55,161 nucleotides of DNA from Olsenella sp. An285 (GCF_002159625.1 NZ_NFIZ01000015.1:1-55161); one strand, 5' to 3'. Shown: positions 24,680 to 38,726, counted from the stretch's first letter. Notes: generated from the sequence alone by a model not told the origin. A program made the numbers and translations.

Positions 24680-25202
24680 GATTTCCGCCGAGGTGGCCCG
24701 CCGCGAGGCCGGGACGTCCTCGATCGCAGACGTGTTCTCGGGCGTGGTGGTGCCGCCCGCGGGCGCGGGCCACGACGTCACCCGCGCCTGGTACGCCGCC
24801 AACGGCGACATCGAGCGAGCCCACACCACGGGCACCTTCGTGCGCGAGCCCCGCCGCGGCGAGGTGGGGCCCGTGCTCGTGGTCTACGTGGACACCAAGG
24901 CGCGCGTCACGGACTTCTCGGCCAACAGCGAGGTCTACCTCGCGCGTCTTGCCAACGCGGGCCACCCCTTCTGCAAGGTGGAGTTTCGCCTGAGCAGGTA
25001 TCCCCGCCGCCCGCCCGCGCCGGGGGGCGAGAAGAACGTCTCTCCCGCAACCGCCACGGCCGCCGCCGCCCCGCGCCGGGCCCTCACGCCCCGCGAGCGA
25101 GACGAGATCGAGTCCCTCTGCTCGAACCTCCCGGCCTCCCTGCGCGCGACCGTCTCCCGTGCCATGAGTGCCTCGTATGAGGCTGATTGCGGCGAACGGT
25201 AG
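24666..25202 (+). CDS. dciA: DUF721/DciA-like protein, likely helicase-loading factor
   Basis: This 178-residue protein carries a central DUF721 core (GPVLVVYVDTKARVTDFSANSEVYLARLANAG, about 65-100). DciA is the DnaB loader or operator in bacteria that lack DnaC/DnaI, and its genes often follow recF. The N-terminal 40 residues and the Ala/Pro-rich stretch around 110-140 are poorly conserved. The TTG start is preceded by GGAGG about nine bases upstream and overlaps recF. No DnaC/DnaI homologue is seen in this window, which fits DciA as loader, but absence from one window proves nothing. Confidence 0.8.
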   Translation: MARDEISAEVARREAGTSSIADVFSGVVVPPAGAGHDVTRAWYAANGDIERAHTTGTFVREPRRGEVGPVLVVYVDTKARVTDFSANSEVYLARLANAGHPFCKVEFRLSRYPRRPPAPGGEKNVSPATATAAAAPRRALTPRERDEIESLCSNLPASLRATVSRAMSASYEADCGER

Positions 25203-25363
25203 CAACCACCGCTGAAATCGTGAAGCTCGTCTCAAACGGCCTCTGAGGGGCCGTTGAAGCGTTATCATTCGATTACATGGCCATTTGTATGGCCAGGTTC
25301 ATACAAACAGACACCTGTGAGAGGGTCCCGCGCGCCGCGGGCCCTGCGGGAGAGGATGTGCGC

Positions 25364-27400
<2,037 letters not shown>

Positions 27401-27437
27401 CCTGGCTTTCCCTGGCACCGAATCTTGCCGCTCAATC

Positions 27438-27475
27438 GGCGGCCGCCGCACGTTAGGCGTGCGGCCGCCTCTTTC
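27438..27475 (+). terminator. Hairpin between gyrB and gyrA
   Basis: GGCGGCCGC and GCGGCCGCC form a strong stem around a CGCACG/CGTGCG inner stem, followed by TCTTTC. A second small hairpin, ACCAGAG/CTCTGGT, lies near 27513-27530. gyrA may therefore have its own promoter in this 197-bp gap. Confidence 0.55.
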
Positions 27476-27597
27476 ACGGCAATCTCCGGCACCAGGAAAA
27501 CCCAGGCCCAGACCAGAGTCTTCTCTGGTTGTGGCGGATTCGGTTTGAACAGCCGAGAAGAACGACAGGTTTCACCACGATCCATTAGGAGAAGAAC

Positions 27598-30369
<2,772 letters not shown>

Positions 30370-30380
30370 CTGCCCGACAG

Positions 30381-30420
30381 TGCGGCCCGCGAGCGACGTG
30401 CTCGCGGGCCGCATCCTTGT
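30381..30420 (+). terminator. Terminator of gyrA
   Basis: The 14-bp arms at 30381-30394 and 30400-30413 (TGCGGCCCGCGAGC and its complement) leave a five-base loop, followed by TCCTTGTT. Confidence 0.8.
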
Positions 30421-30479
30421 TGACAGATTGCTCAGGGCCAACTGTCAAGTTGACAGATTGCTCGGGGCCAACTGTCAAG
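30420..30479. repeat. Two tandem copies of a 30-bp inverted-repeat element
   Basis: 30420-30449 and 30450-30479 differ by one base. Each begins TTGACAG and ends CTGTCAAG, so each can fold on itself. Related single copies lie at 34275-34305 and, inverted, at 37582-37612. Confidence 0.85.
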
Positions 30480-30481
30480 TT

Positions 30482-30609
30482 CCGTTTTGGAGGTTTCCGG
30501 ACGAAACCTCGCAACACAATGTCCGCCCGCGCCCAAGACCCGCGCTAGAAGCGGCTGTCTTGGGCGCGGGCGGACGATTTCAGCCGGAAGAGCGTCCGGG
30601 AACTCCCAG
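30482..30609. repeat. Dispersed ~128-bp hairpin element, copy 1
   Basis: A perfect 19-bp inverted repeat (30521-30539 with 30557-30575) sits in the middle, flanked by TTTCCGGACG and CGTCCGGGA. The same architecture and much of the sequence recur at 46249-46378 after purD. It lies between convergent gyrA and the nuclease-family gene. Confidence 0.7.
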
Positions 30610-30633
30610 AACCGCCCACCAAAGCGGCTGGCG

Positions 30634-31170
30634 CTACTCCTCGTCCTTCTCGCCGGGCGCGACGTTGAAGTCCTCGGGCGAGAGGCTCTCCACGAAATCG
30701 TGGAACTTCGCCATCTCGCGGTTCTCCTCGTCCTTCTCGACGGAGCGGAAGTCCGGGAGGGCGGCCGTGGAGAGCACGGACTCGTCGGCGAAGACGGGGA
30801 TTCCCTCGCGCACGGCGAGGGCCAGGGCATCCGAGGGGCGAGCGTCAAGGTAGACGTGCTCGCCGTCCATGCGCACGAGGTCGATCTGCGCGAAGAAGGT
30901 CGTGCCCTGGACGGAGGTGATGCGCACCGCGGCGCAGTGCCCGCCGAGGGAGTCGATGGCGGAGGCGAGCAGGTCGTGCGTCATGGGCCGGCCGCCCTGG
31001 CGCGGGCTCACGCCCATGGTGATGGCCGTGGCCTCTACGCTGCCTATGCGAATCGGCAGCTCGCGCGGGGTGTCATGCACGTGCTCCTCGTGGGTGCGAA
31101 GAACCACGAGCGAGGTGAGGGGACCCCCTCCGACAACGACGCTCTTGATGTCCATCTTGCGAAGCGACAA
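30634..31170 (-). CDS. Bifunctional nuclease family protein (DUF151)
   Basis: This 178-residue protein has the BFN/DUF151 fold: LPIRIGSVEATAI near residue 40, RPMTHDLLASAIDSLGG, then TTFFAQIDL and VYLDARPSDALALAVREG (about 110-130), the most conserved block. Plant members were reported to cleave RNA and DNA; bacterial roles are poorly defined. The C-terminus is acidic and variable. The TTG at 31168-31170 is preferred because GGGAG lies five bases upstream; the ATG five codons later has no site in range. It is convergent with gyrA and divergent from tRNA-Ile. Confidence 0.85.
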   Translation of the reverse strand: MSLRKMDIKSVVVGGGPLTSLVVLRTHEEHVHDTPRELPIRIGSVEATAITMGVSPRQGGRPMTHDLLASAIDSLGGHCAAVRITSVQGTTFFAQIDLVRMDGEHVYLDARPSDALALAVREGIPVFADESVLSTAALPDFRSVEKDEENREMAKFHDFVESLSPEDFNVAPGEKDEE

Positions 31171-31273
31171 ACGAACTCCCTTCTCTTGCTCGCATATCCT
31201 ACCCAATTCCAGGCATATGAGAACTCCGATGAGAGATATTGGGAGCGATTGGAAAGAAACTGCAAAAAAGTTG

Positions 31274-31302
31274 TTGACCAACCCTGGATAGGTGTGTAGT
31301 AT
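31274..31302 (+). promoter_or_regulatory. Promoter of the tRNA-Ile/tRNA-Ala pair
   Basis: TTGACC (31274-31279) and TAGTAT (31297-31302) are separated by 17 bp, and tRNA-Ile begins 14 bp downstream. Confidence 0.55.
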
Positions 31303-31315
31303 ATCTCCTTGCGTT

Positions 31316-31392
31316 GGGCCTGTAGCTCAGTTGGTCAGAGCGTCCGGCTGATAACCGGGAGGTCACAAGTTCGAACCTTGTCAGGCCCACCA
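31316..31392 (+). tRNA. tRNA-Ile (GAT)
   Basis: Acceptor GGGCCTG/CAGGCCC, anticodon loop CTGATAA giving GAT, T-arm AGTTCGAACCT, CCA encoded. Placement with tRNA-Ala behind gyrA is a conserved actinobacterial arrangement; no rRNA genes are near. Confidence 0.97.
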
Positions 31393-31475
31393 CTTCCTGA
31401 CAATAGTCGCCCCAGCGTTAGCCGAGTCGCCGCTGGGGCGATTATTATATTCCGACGCACTGCGTCAGCCCAGAA

Positions 31476-31551
31476 GGGGACGTAGCTCAGCTGGGAGAGC
31501 GCGGGCTTTGCAAGCCTGAGGCCGTGGGTTCGAGCCCCATCGTCTCCACCA
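31476..31551 (+). tRNA. tRNA-Ala (TGC)
   Basis: Acceptor GGGGACG/CGTCTCC with one G-U pair, anticodon loop TTTGCAA giving TGC, T-arm GGGTTCGAGCCCC, CCA encoded. Confidence 0.97.
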
Positions 31552-31561
31552 CGCACTTTTT

Positions 31562-31592
31562 GGCCGGGGCCTCCATGGTCCCGGCCTTTTCT
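31562..31592 (+). terminator. Terminator after tRNA-Ala
   Basis: GGCCGGG (31562-31568) pairs with CCCGGCC (31580-31586), followed by TTTTCTT. Confidence 0.75.
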
Positions 31593-31870
31593 TGACAGGG
31601 GGACAGTCCCTTTGTCATGTTATGCGCCCCGCGTGAAAGGGTATGCACACCCAGCCCGTAGGGTATGTGCACATCCCGAGCCGCCCGTCCTTCTCGCCTA
31701 TGTGTCTGATCTGCGGTTTCACGAGAAGGACCTCGAGGCGGATCGTACATACCTGGTGTGCGCAGTGTGCACACCCTCCCATGGGCGTCGAGGGGGTCGC
31801 CGCGGTACCCCGCGCTCGCTCCCCCGGCTGCGGTATCATCGCAGCAGACAGGCTATGCGAGGGGGATGAT
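31593..31870. promoter_or_regulatory. Gap with repeated TGTGCACA-type palindromes
   Basis: No convincing gene is present. Three related palindromes occur: GGGTATGCACACCC (31639-31652), GGGTATGTGCACATCCC (31661-31677) and GTGTGCACAC (31765-31774, followed by CCTCCC). They could be operators for the following small gene. Sense is uncertain. Confidence 0.35.
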
Positions 31871-32293
31871 ATGACCGATAAGAACGAGCGGCGCGACGGG
31901 GTCTCGCCGGAGACCGACGAGCTGGCGAGCGAGCTCATGGGCGCCGCCTTCGACCTCCTTGCCTCGGGCGAGCCCTTCGAGGTCCTCCTGGCCGTGCAGG
32001 ACGCCTCCGGCGCCGTCCAGAGCTACGAGTTCGAGGACGACGGCCCCGAGGCCTGCCTCGACGGCGCGCGCGAGCGCGTGCGGGCCAGCGAGGGCGCCGT
32101 TCGCTACGCCATCGCCTACGAGGGCGCCGTGGAGGACGAGGACGGCACGTACGCCGACGCGGTGCTCCTGGAGTTTGGCGAGCGCGGCTACCGCACGTAC
32201 TCCGCCTACTCCCTCTTCGAGGGCCGCGGGACGGGCGATGGTTTCACGTGGAGCGACCCCGCCCCCGCGGGCGAGATGGAGCCCCTGCTGTAG
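31871..32293 (+). CDS. Uncharacterised acidic protein
   Basis: This 140-residue protein is acidic and Ala/Glu-rich, with no signal peptide or membrane segment. No motif I know is visible; a central pattern (EVLLAVQDASGAVQSYEFEDD, then VRYAIAYEGAVEDEDG and ADAVLLEFGERG) suggests alternating strands of one small alpha/beta domain. The ATG is chosen because GAGGGGGATGAT precedes it; an upstream in-frame frame runs through the palindromic repeats and is rejected. It is followed by typA, which has its own -10 box. Confidence 0.6.
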   Translation: MTDKNERRDGVSPETDELASELMGAAFDLLASGEPFEVLLAVQDASGAVQSYEFEDDGPEACLDGARERVRASEGAVRYAIAYEGAVEDEDGTYADAVLLEFGERGYRTYSAYSLFEGRGTGDGFTWSDPAPAGEMEPLL

Positions 32294-32376
32294 GCTTCTT
32301 CTCGCCAAGGCTTGTAGAAGACGTGAGATGACCTCCGTGAGCTGGGGATAGGCCCCGCTTTTGTCCGTCTGCGCTG

Positions 32377-32382
32377 TATAAT
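32377..32382 (+). promoter_or_regulatory. -10 box for typA
   Basis: A perfect TATAAT lies about 47 bp before the typA start. No good -35 hexamer is seen. Confidence 0.4.
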
Positions 32383-32428
32383 GCACCGGTTGCCGAATAG
32401 TTCGGCACAACGAGAGCGAGAGGGACCT

Positions 32429-34267
<1,839 letters not shown>

Positions 34268-34274
34268 CGGACAA

Positions 34275-34305
34275 CTTGACAGTTTGCTCATGTCTAACTG
34301 TCACG
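34275..34305. repeat. 31-bp inverted-repeat element, typA copy
   Basis: It begins CTTGACAGTTTGCTCA and ends AACTGTCACG, and matches the tandem copies after gyrA and the inverted copy at 37582-37612. Confidence 0.8.
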
Positions 34306-34309
34306 TCAT

Positions 34310-34351
34310 AAGAGCGGCCGAGAAGAACGTTCTTCTCGGCCGCTCTTTATG
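34310..34351 (+). terminator. Terminator of typA, 38-bp perfect palindrome
   Basis: The 19-bp arms 34310-34328 and 34329-34347 meet without a loop (AAGAGCGGCCGAGAAGAAC and its complement), followed by TAT. Confidence 0.7.
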
Positions 34352-34572
34352 GCAAAGGGGACAGGGTGGTTTGTCAGGTTCTGGAGATGGTGTTGCCTCT
34401 GAAGGCCCCGGCCAATGATGCGTAGCCACCATTCGTTTCCGTCTCGATTGCCGGACCTGGCAGGCGGCCGACTCCGAATATCTTTGGGCTCGAGAGACGC
34501 ATGAGTCGCGTCTTCAGTCGGGAAGGTTCCCGGCACACTTCCCCTGATACGATTCCTCCAACATAAACAGAA
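34352..34572. other. Gene-free interval before hicAB
   Basis: I see no gene, RNA or strong hairpin in this interval. GGGGACAG-type intergenic sequence lies near 34355-34385. Confidence 0.4.
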
Positions 34573-34620
34573 ATCAGTTCATAGTTTTAAATATAAACTG
34601 ATGTATAGTTAGGAGGAAGA
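34573..34620 (+). promoter_or_regulatory. hicAB promoter/operator and Shine-Dalgarno
   Basis: ATCAGTT (34573-34579) and AACTGAT (34596-34602) form an inverted repeat in a markedly AT-rich patch, as expected for an autorepressed toxin-antitoxin promoter. TAGGAGGAAGAC directly precedes the TTG start of the toxin. Confidence 0.5.
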
Positions 34621-34621
34621 C

Positions 34622-34810
34622 TTGGAACCTCCGACCGCACGCGAGGTCATTGCAAGGCTGCTCAGGGAGGGATATGTCCTCGTGGGGTGTGCGGGCGACC
34701 ATAGAAAGCTCACCGACGGCACCCACGTGGTAATTGTCCCCGGAAAACTGGGAGCGCATCTGAGGCCGGGGACCTGGGCGAGCGTTCGCCGTCAGGCAGG
34801 ATGGAGGTAG
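34622..34810 (+). CDS. hicA: HicA-family toxin
   Basis: This 62-residue protein fits HicA, an mRNA interferase with a dsRBD-like fold. The catalytic His lies in AGDHRKL (family form GSHRxF), and the later LRPGTWASVRRQAGW matches the conserved GT..ILKQAG end. The TTG start is accepted because AGGAGGA lies seven bases upstream. The overlapping-type organisation with hicB, one base downstream, gives a standard HicAB module. The neighbouring AT-rich operator supports autoregulation. Confidence 0.85.
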   Translation: MEPPTAREVIARLLREGYVLVGCAGDHRKLTDGTHVVIVPGKLGAHLRPGTWASVRRQAGWR

Positions 34811-34811
34811 C

Positions 34812-35258
34812 ATGCGACGCTGCTACGAGGCAGTTCTCGAGAGGGACGCTGACGGATGGACGGTCAGGTTCCCTCAGCTCGGGGATTTCGTGACGTTTGG
34901 AAAGACTCGTGAGGAGGCGCTCGACGAGGCGTCCGACCTTCTCAGGCTCATACTTGCCGAGCGCGTGGAGAAGGGTGACGAGCTCCCCTCTCAGGAACAT
35001 GTGGTGGAGTGCGTCTCGGTATCTGTGGAAGTGAGTCTCGAGGATGCGGAGAGGACCCACTTCATGACGCAGCGCGAGGCGGCGGATCTCCTTGGGGTCT
35101 CTCCCTCGAGAGTGTCCGCCCTCGTGTCCTCCGGCCGCCTGACCTCGAGGCGCTTTGAGGGAAGAAACCTCGTCTCCGTCCAGTCGGTCAACGCCTATCT
35201 GGCCAGCCCGCGAAAGTCCGGGAGGCCGCGCAAGGGGAATTACCTGGCGTTTGCGTGA
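34812..35258 (+). CDS. hicB: HicB-family antitoxin with C-terminal HTH
   Basis: This 148-residue protein has an N-terminal HicB ferredoxin-like domain (AVLERDADGWTVRFPQL, FGKTREEALDEASDLLRLIL). A C-terminal MerR/excisionase-type helix-turn-helix follows (MTQREAADLLGVSPSRVSALV, GRLTSRRFEGRNLVSVQSVNAYL, about 88-135). It should neutralise HicA and repress the operon. The HTH type differs from the ribbon-helix-helix or XRE ends of the best-studied HicBs, but such fusions are known. It starts one base after the toxin stop. Confidence 0.82.
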   Translation: MRRCYEAVLERDADGWTVRFPQLGDFVTFGKTREEALDEASDLLRLILAERVEKGDELPSQEHVVECVSVSVEVSLEDAERTHFMTQREAADLLGVSPSRVSALVSSGRLTSRRFEGRNLVSVQSVNAYLASPRKSGRPRKGNYLAFA

Positions 35259-35313
35259 TTGCCGCGGCTGGTGACGAAGGGGGACGGGGTTCTGACAGGG
35301 GGGCTGGCAACGG

Positions 35314-36087
35314 CTACTTCCTCGGCGGCGTGACGTTGTGGACGGGGCGGTCCTTCTCGTACTTGCTCGTGCGCCAGCGAGTCACGCGCACGTAGCGGCC
35401 CACGCGACGCATGGGGGCGGCCACGCGCGGGCCGAGGTCGACGTCTGCCGGGGTCTGCACGTTGTAGCGCAGGGACCAGCGCCTGAGCCCCATGGTCACG
35501 ACGATGCACAGCAGCGCGCCCCAGAACTTGTTCATGGAGCCCAGCACCACGGCGCACCAGTACGCCGCGCTTCCGGCGAACGCGCACAGGGCGTACAGGT
35601 TCGACTTCTGGAAGATTCGCGGCACCTCCCCGAGAAAGACGTCGCGCAGCATGCCGCCGCCCACGCCGGTCATGATGCCCATGAGCATGCAGGACGCGGG
35701 GAGAAAGCCGTGCACGAGCGCCTTGTCGGTGCCCACGAGCGCGAAGAGCGCCACGGCCGTGATGTCCAGCCACTCCAGGAGGTTTCCCGCGCGGTCGAGC
35801 GGCTGCGGGAAGAGGAAGGCCACGAGTCCCGTGGCCACGCTCGCGGGGATGGCGAACGGGGAGTCGAGCATGTAGACGCTGCCCACCTGCATCATGACGT
35901 CGCGGATGAGGCCGCCGCCCAGCCCGCAGAGAAGGGCGAGCCCGACGAAGCCGACCGCGTCGAGATGGCGCGACCGGGCCACCATGACGCCGCCCGCCGA
36001 GCCCACGACCACGGACGCGAGGTCGATCCACGTGGGGAGTGATACCGCCATGAGCTCGGGGCTGTAGGTGGTGAAGAGTTCTGGCAC
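35314..36087 (-). CDS. TRIC-type channel / UPF0126 membrane protein
   Basis: This 257-residue protein of the YadS/YicG family has about seven transmembrane segments formed by two repeats. Each repeat carries the conserved glycine-rich motif: GLGGGLIRDV (about 55-64) and GVGGGMLRDVFLGE (about 140-153). Bacterial relatives include trimeric cation channels, and YicG was linked to glycine uptake in E. coli; substrate here is unknown. The tail after residue 215 is basic and cytosolic. It is probably monocistronic, divergent from the tRNA-Ser pair. Confidence 0.85.
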   Translation of the reverse strand: MPELFTTYSPELMAVSLPTWIDLASVVVGSAGGVMVARSRHLDAVGFVGLALLCGLGGGLIRDVMMQVGSVYMLDSPFAIPASVATGLVAFLFPQPLDRAGNLLEWLDITAVALFALVGTDKALVHGFLPASCMLMGIMTGVGGGMLRDVFLGEVPRIFQKSNLYALCAFAGSAAYWCAVVLGSMNKFWGALLCIVVTMGLRRWSLRYNVQTPADVDLGPRVAAPMRRVGRYVRVTRWRTSKYEKDRPVHNVTPPRK

Positions 36088-36176
36088 AGGGGCTCCTTGC
36101 GTGCGTGCGGGCAGGTCCGTTCATTGTTGCGCACTGGGGCAAAAAGGGACAGTCCCTATTCCTCTAGAAAAGTGCT

Positions 36177-36204
36177 TTGAAACTCGCTCGAGATACGCTA
36201 TACT
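36177..36204 (+). promoter_or_regulatory. Promoter of the tRNA-Ser pair
   Basis: TTGAAA (36177-36182) and TATACT (36199-36204) are separated by 16 bp, and the first tRNA begins 19 bp later. Confidence 0.6.
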
Positions 36205-36222
36205 GACCGCTGCACCAAACAA

Positions 36223-36313
36223 GGAGAGTTGTCCGAGTGGCCGAAGGAGCACGATTGGAAATCGTGTAGGCGCCTAAAGCGTCTCCAGGGTTCAAATCCC
36301 TGACTCTCCGCCA
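36223..36313 (+). tRNA. tRNA-Ser (GGA)
   Basis: This class II tRNA has acceptor GGAGAGT/ACTCTCC, anticodon GGA in ATTGGAAAT, a long variable arm (TAGGCGCCTAAAGCGTCTC), and CCA encoded. Confidence 0.96.
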
Positions 36314-36352
36314 GAACTTTCCGTGGCGCCTTCGGGCGCCACGTCACCCTTC

Positions 36353-36442
36353 GGAGGGGTGGCAGAGTGGTTGAATGCGGCGGTCTCGAAAACCGTTTAC
36401 CCCTTCGGGGGTACGAGGGTTCGAATCCCTCCTCCTCCGCCA
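36353..36442 (+). tRNA. tRNA-Ser (CGA)
   Basis: This class II tRNA has anticodon CGA in TCTCGAAAA, a long variable arm with CCCCTTCGGGGG, T-arm GGGTTCGAATCCC, and CCA encoded. A hairpin GTGGCGCC/GGCGCCAC (36323-36342) separates it from the previous tRNA. Confidence 0.96.
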
Positions 36443-36455
36443 TCTGATCCAGAAG

Positions 36456-36480
36456 ACCGGTCCGGAAGGGCCGGTTTTTT
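36456..36480 (+). terminator. Terminator after the tRNA-Ser pair
   Basis: ACCGG and CCGGT arms around TCCGGAAGGG are followed by six T. Confidence 0.75.
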
Positions 36481-36582
36481 CATGTCGCGGAGGGTCTGCC
36501 GACAGATACGTTGGGGTACGCTACCCGTTAGCAGCCCGTCAGCGGGTGCCCCGGAGCCGAAACAACCAGAGGAAGGACGCCC

Positions 36583-37599
36583 ATGGTCGCCGAGGAAGAA
36601 CTCGAGGGATTCCGCAGAGACCGCTACTTCGCGCGCTCCTGGGCCCTGCTCACCCGGCACGCCGGCTGGATCAAGCCCGTCCTTCTCCTCACGGTGGCGC
36701 TCCTCGTGCCCCTGGTGGGATGGTTTGGCGTCATGGGCTACGCGCTCGAGTGGGCCCGCCTCACCGCGTGGGGCGTGAACGCGGCCCCCAAGCAGCGGGG
36801 CGTGCGCGTGGGCGAGTGCATCGCCAGCGGCGCGCGTGCGTTCGCGGTCCTTCTGCTGTGGAGCGTGGTCGCCGGCATCGTCGTGGGCCTGCTCTCCGCG
36901 CTGCCGCTGGTGGGCGGCATCGTGGCCGCCGCGTGGGCCGTTCTCAGCCTCTTCTTTGGCGTCGTGGTCATGGCGGCGGAGCTCCGCGCGACCATCTACC
37001 GCAGGATCGTGCCCGGCCTCAGGGTGAGCGCGGTCTGGCAGATGGTGAGGCACGACCCCATGGGCCTTCTGAGGGTCTTTGGCATGGTTGCGGTGGGTGG
37101 CGTGCTCATGGGCCTCGTGAGCTCCATCGTGGCGTTCTCCGCGCTCGCCAGCATCCTTCCCACGCTCCTCTACTACGTGGCCTACCTCGGCGAGTACTCG
37201 CAGTTCATGAGCGATGCGGCCCTTGCGTCCGGCGTGGTCGCCTTCGTGTTCGAGGCTCTGGCGGCCATGGGTCCGGTACTGATAGTCCTTCTCCTGCTCG
37301 ACGGCTTCATGGGCGTGATCACGCTCCTGCTGGGCTACACGGGGGTGGCGCTGTGGATGCGCCAGTTCAACGTTCCCGCGTGGCGAGCGGACGAGGACCC
37401 GCTTCCGCCCTTCGTCTCCGACCCGCGCGACCCGGCGCCGGACTCCCCCGCGGGAAACTCCTGGCAGACCGGGGAGGCCTGCCCGGAGCCCGAGCCCGTC
37501 AGCGCCTCTGGTCCCGTGCAGGAGGAGGGCGGCGCGCAGGCCGAGAAGGACGAGGGCCCGTCGCTCCCTCCCGTCGCCGGGCATGACAGTTTGACCTGA
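36583..37599 (+). CDS. Polytopic membrane protein, DUF4013-like
   Basis: This 338-residue protein has about six hydrophobic segments between residues 30 and 270. A cytoplasmic Pro/Glu-rich tail follows. The repeated pattern (WARLTAWGVNAAPKQRGVRVGECIASGARAF and the paired GLV/LLL helices) resembles DUF4013 membrane proteins of unknown role; the family call is tentative. The stop codon lies inside an inverted copy of the 31-bp repeat, so the last residues (GHDSLT) are encoded by the element. The ATG follows AGAGGAAGGA. Confidence 0.7.
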   Translation: MVAEEELEGFRRDRYFARSWALLTRHAGWIKPVLLLTVALLVPLVGWFGVMGYALEWARLTAWGVNAAPKQRGVRVGECIASGARAFAVLLLWSVVAGIVVGLLSALPLVGGIVAAAWAVLSLFFGVVVMAAELRATIYRRIVPGLRVSAVWQMVRHDPMGLLRVFGMVAVGGVLMGLVSSIVAFSALASILPTLLYYVAYLGEYSQFMSDAALASGVVAFVFEALAAMGPVLIVLLLLDGFMGVITLLLGYTGVALWMRQFNVPAWRADEDPLPPFVSDPRDPAPDSPAGNSWQTGEACPEPEPVSASGPVQEEGGAQAEKDEGPSLPPVAGHDSLT

Positions 37600-37612
37600 G
37601 CAAACTGTCAAG
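37582..37612. repeat. 31-bp inverted-repeat element, inverted copy at a gene end
   Basis: TGACAGTTTG (37584-37593) and CAAACTGTCA (37601-37610) are perfect 10-bp arms around ACCTGAG. The TGA of the loop is the stop codon of the preceding gene. Confidence 0.85.
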
Positions 37613-37880
37613 TGTGGAGACCTTGCGCCGGCCGGGCTCGTCTGTCGCGAGCGTCCTGTTTGTCTCGGCGCCCCTCACCTCCCGCGAGGCAGAGTGTCGG
37701 GAAGAGCCGCGTAAGCTCCGGCGCAGCTGCGCGTAACCTCCCTTGGGTATGCTCCTTGCAGGGGTTTCGTGGAGGAGCGCGGCTGCGACGGCGGTCTGTG
37801 CTATGATGCTTCGCCGAACCTTTCCTGCTCCGGGCGTGCCTTCATGTCCCGGGGCCATTAGCCCAGAGGAGGTGAACCAC
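37613..37880 (+). promoter_or_regulatory. rpsF leader region
   Basis: A -10-like TATGAT lies at about 37802-37807. Between it and the rpsF start, CTCCGGG pairs with CCCGGGG around a loop, just before the Shine-Dalgarno AGAGGAGG. rpsF leaders in many bacteria bind the S6:S18 complex; whether this hairpin is such a site is not shown. Confidence 0.35.
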
Positions 37881-38168
37881 ATGAAGGCCTACGAACTGCT
37901 GTATTTTGTCGACCCCACGTGCAACGAGGAGACCCGCGCCGGCGTTATGAAGCGCATCGAGGTTGCCCTTGGCGATGGCACCGTCGACACGGTCGAGGAC
38001 TGGGGCAAGCGCAAGCTCGCCTTTGAGGTCGACGACCTGACGGAGGGCGACTACACCCTCATCAACTTCCACGCAGATCCCACCGTGATCGCCGAGCTCG
38101 ACCGAGTTCTGCGCATCAACGACGCCGTCAAGCGTCACATGGTCGTCCGTCGCCCGGACAAGGACTAG
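37881..38168 (+). CDS. rpsF: 30S ribosomal protein S6
   Basis: This 95-residue primary 16S rRNA-binding protein pairs with S18. It has the N-terminal YELLYFVDP, the VEDWGKRKLAFEVDD motif and the C-terminal INDAVKRHMVVR, as in the family. AGAGGAGG precedes the ATG. It leads the rpsF-ssb-rpsR-rplI operon. Confidence 0.98.
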   Translation: MKAYELLYFVDPTCNEETRAGVMKRIEVALGDGTVDTVEDWGKRKLAFEVDDLTEGDYTLINFHADPTVIAELDRVLRINDAVKRHMVVRRPDKD

Positions 38169-38216
38169 CTTTGGAAGTGCGGGCCCCTGCGCCCGCGGAT
38201 GAGAGGGAGTGAGATC

Positions 38217-38726
38217 GTGAGCATCAACAGGGTCAACATCTCGGGCAACCTCACCAGGGACCCCGAGCTCAGGGCAACCGCGAGCGGGTCGCAGATCCTC
38301 TCCTTCGGCGTTGCCGTGAATGACCGTCGTCGCAACCCGCAGACCGGTGAGTGGGAGGACTACCCCAACTTCGTCGACTGCGTGGTCTTTGGCGCACGTG
38401 CCGAACCGCTCTCCCGCTTCCTCTCTAAGGGAGCGAAGGTTGCCGTAGAGGGCAAGCTCCGCTACAGCTCCTGGGAGACGAAGGACGGCCAGCGCCGCAG
38501 CAAGCTCGAGGTCGTCGTGGACGAGGTCGAGTTCCTCAGCTCGAGGAACCAGCAGGCCCCCGCGGGCGCCTACCAGGCGCCGCAGCAGGGCTACCAGCAG
38601 CCCGCCTACGGCGCGCCCGTAGCTGCCGCCCCGGCCCCCATGGCCGCGGCCCCGCAGCCGAGCTACCAGGCGCCCGTCCAGACCCCGCCGTCGAACGAAG
38701 TCTACGACGAGGACATCCCGTTCTAA
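38217..38726 (+). CDS. ssb: Single-stranded DNA-binding protein
   Basis: This 169-residue protein has an N-terminal OB fold (NRVNISGNLTRDPELRATASG, then WEDYPNFVDCVVFGARAE), a Pro/Gln/Ala-rich linker (about 110-155) and the acidic tip DEDIPF that recruits partner proteins. It protects single-stranded DNA during replication. The GTG start is preceded by GAGGGAG; an ATG six codons upstream lacks conserved residues. It is embedded between rpsF and rpsR as usual. Confidence 0.97.
   Translation: MSINRVNISGNLTRDPELRATASGSQILSFGVAVNDRRRNPQTGEWEDYPNFVDCVVFGARAEPLSRFLSKGAKVAVEGKLRYSSWETKDGQRRSKLEVVVDEVEFLSSRNQQAPAGAYQAPQQGYQQPAYGAPVAAAPAPMAAAPQPSYQAPVQTPPSNEVYDEDIPF

Noticed and set aside
31316-31551. 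rRNA operon around tRNA-Ile and tRNA-Ala
   Set aside because: No 16S or 23S sequence is near; the pair behind gyrA is a known stand-alone arrangement.
31643-31870. N-terminal extension of the 140-residue acidic protein
   Set aside because: It runs through palindromic repeats and lacks a ribosome-binding site; the ATG at 31871 has one.
32237-32252. Possible third parS site
   Set aside because: GGTTTCACGTGGAGCG breaks the palindrome in the right half.
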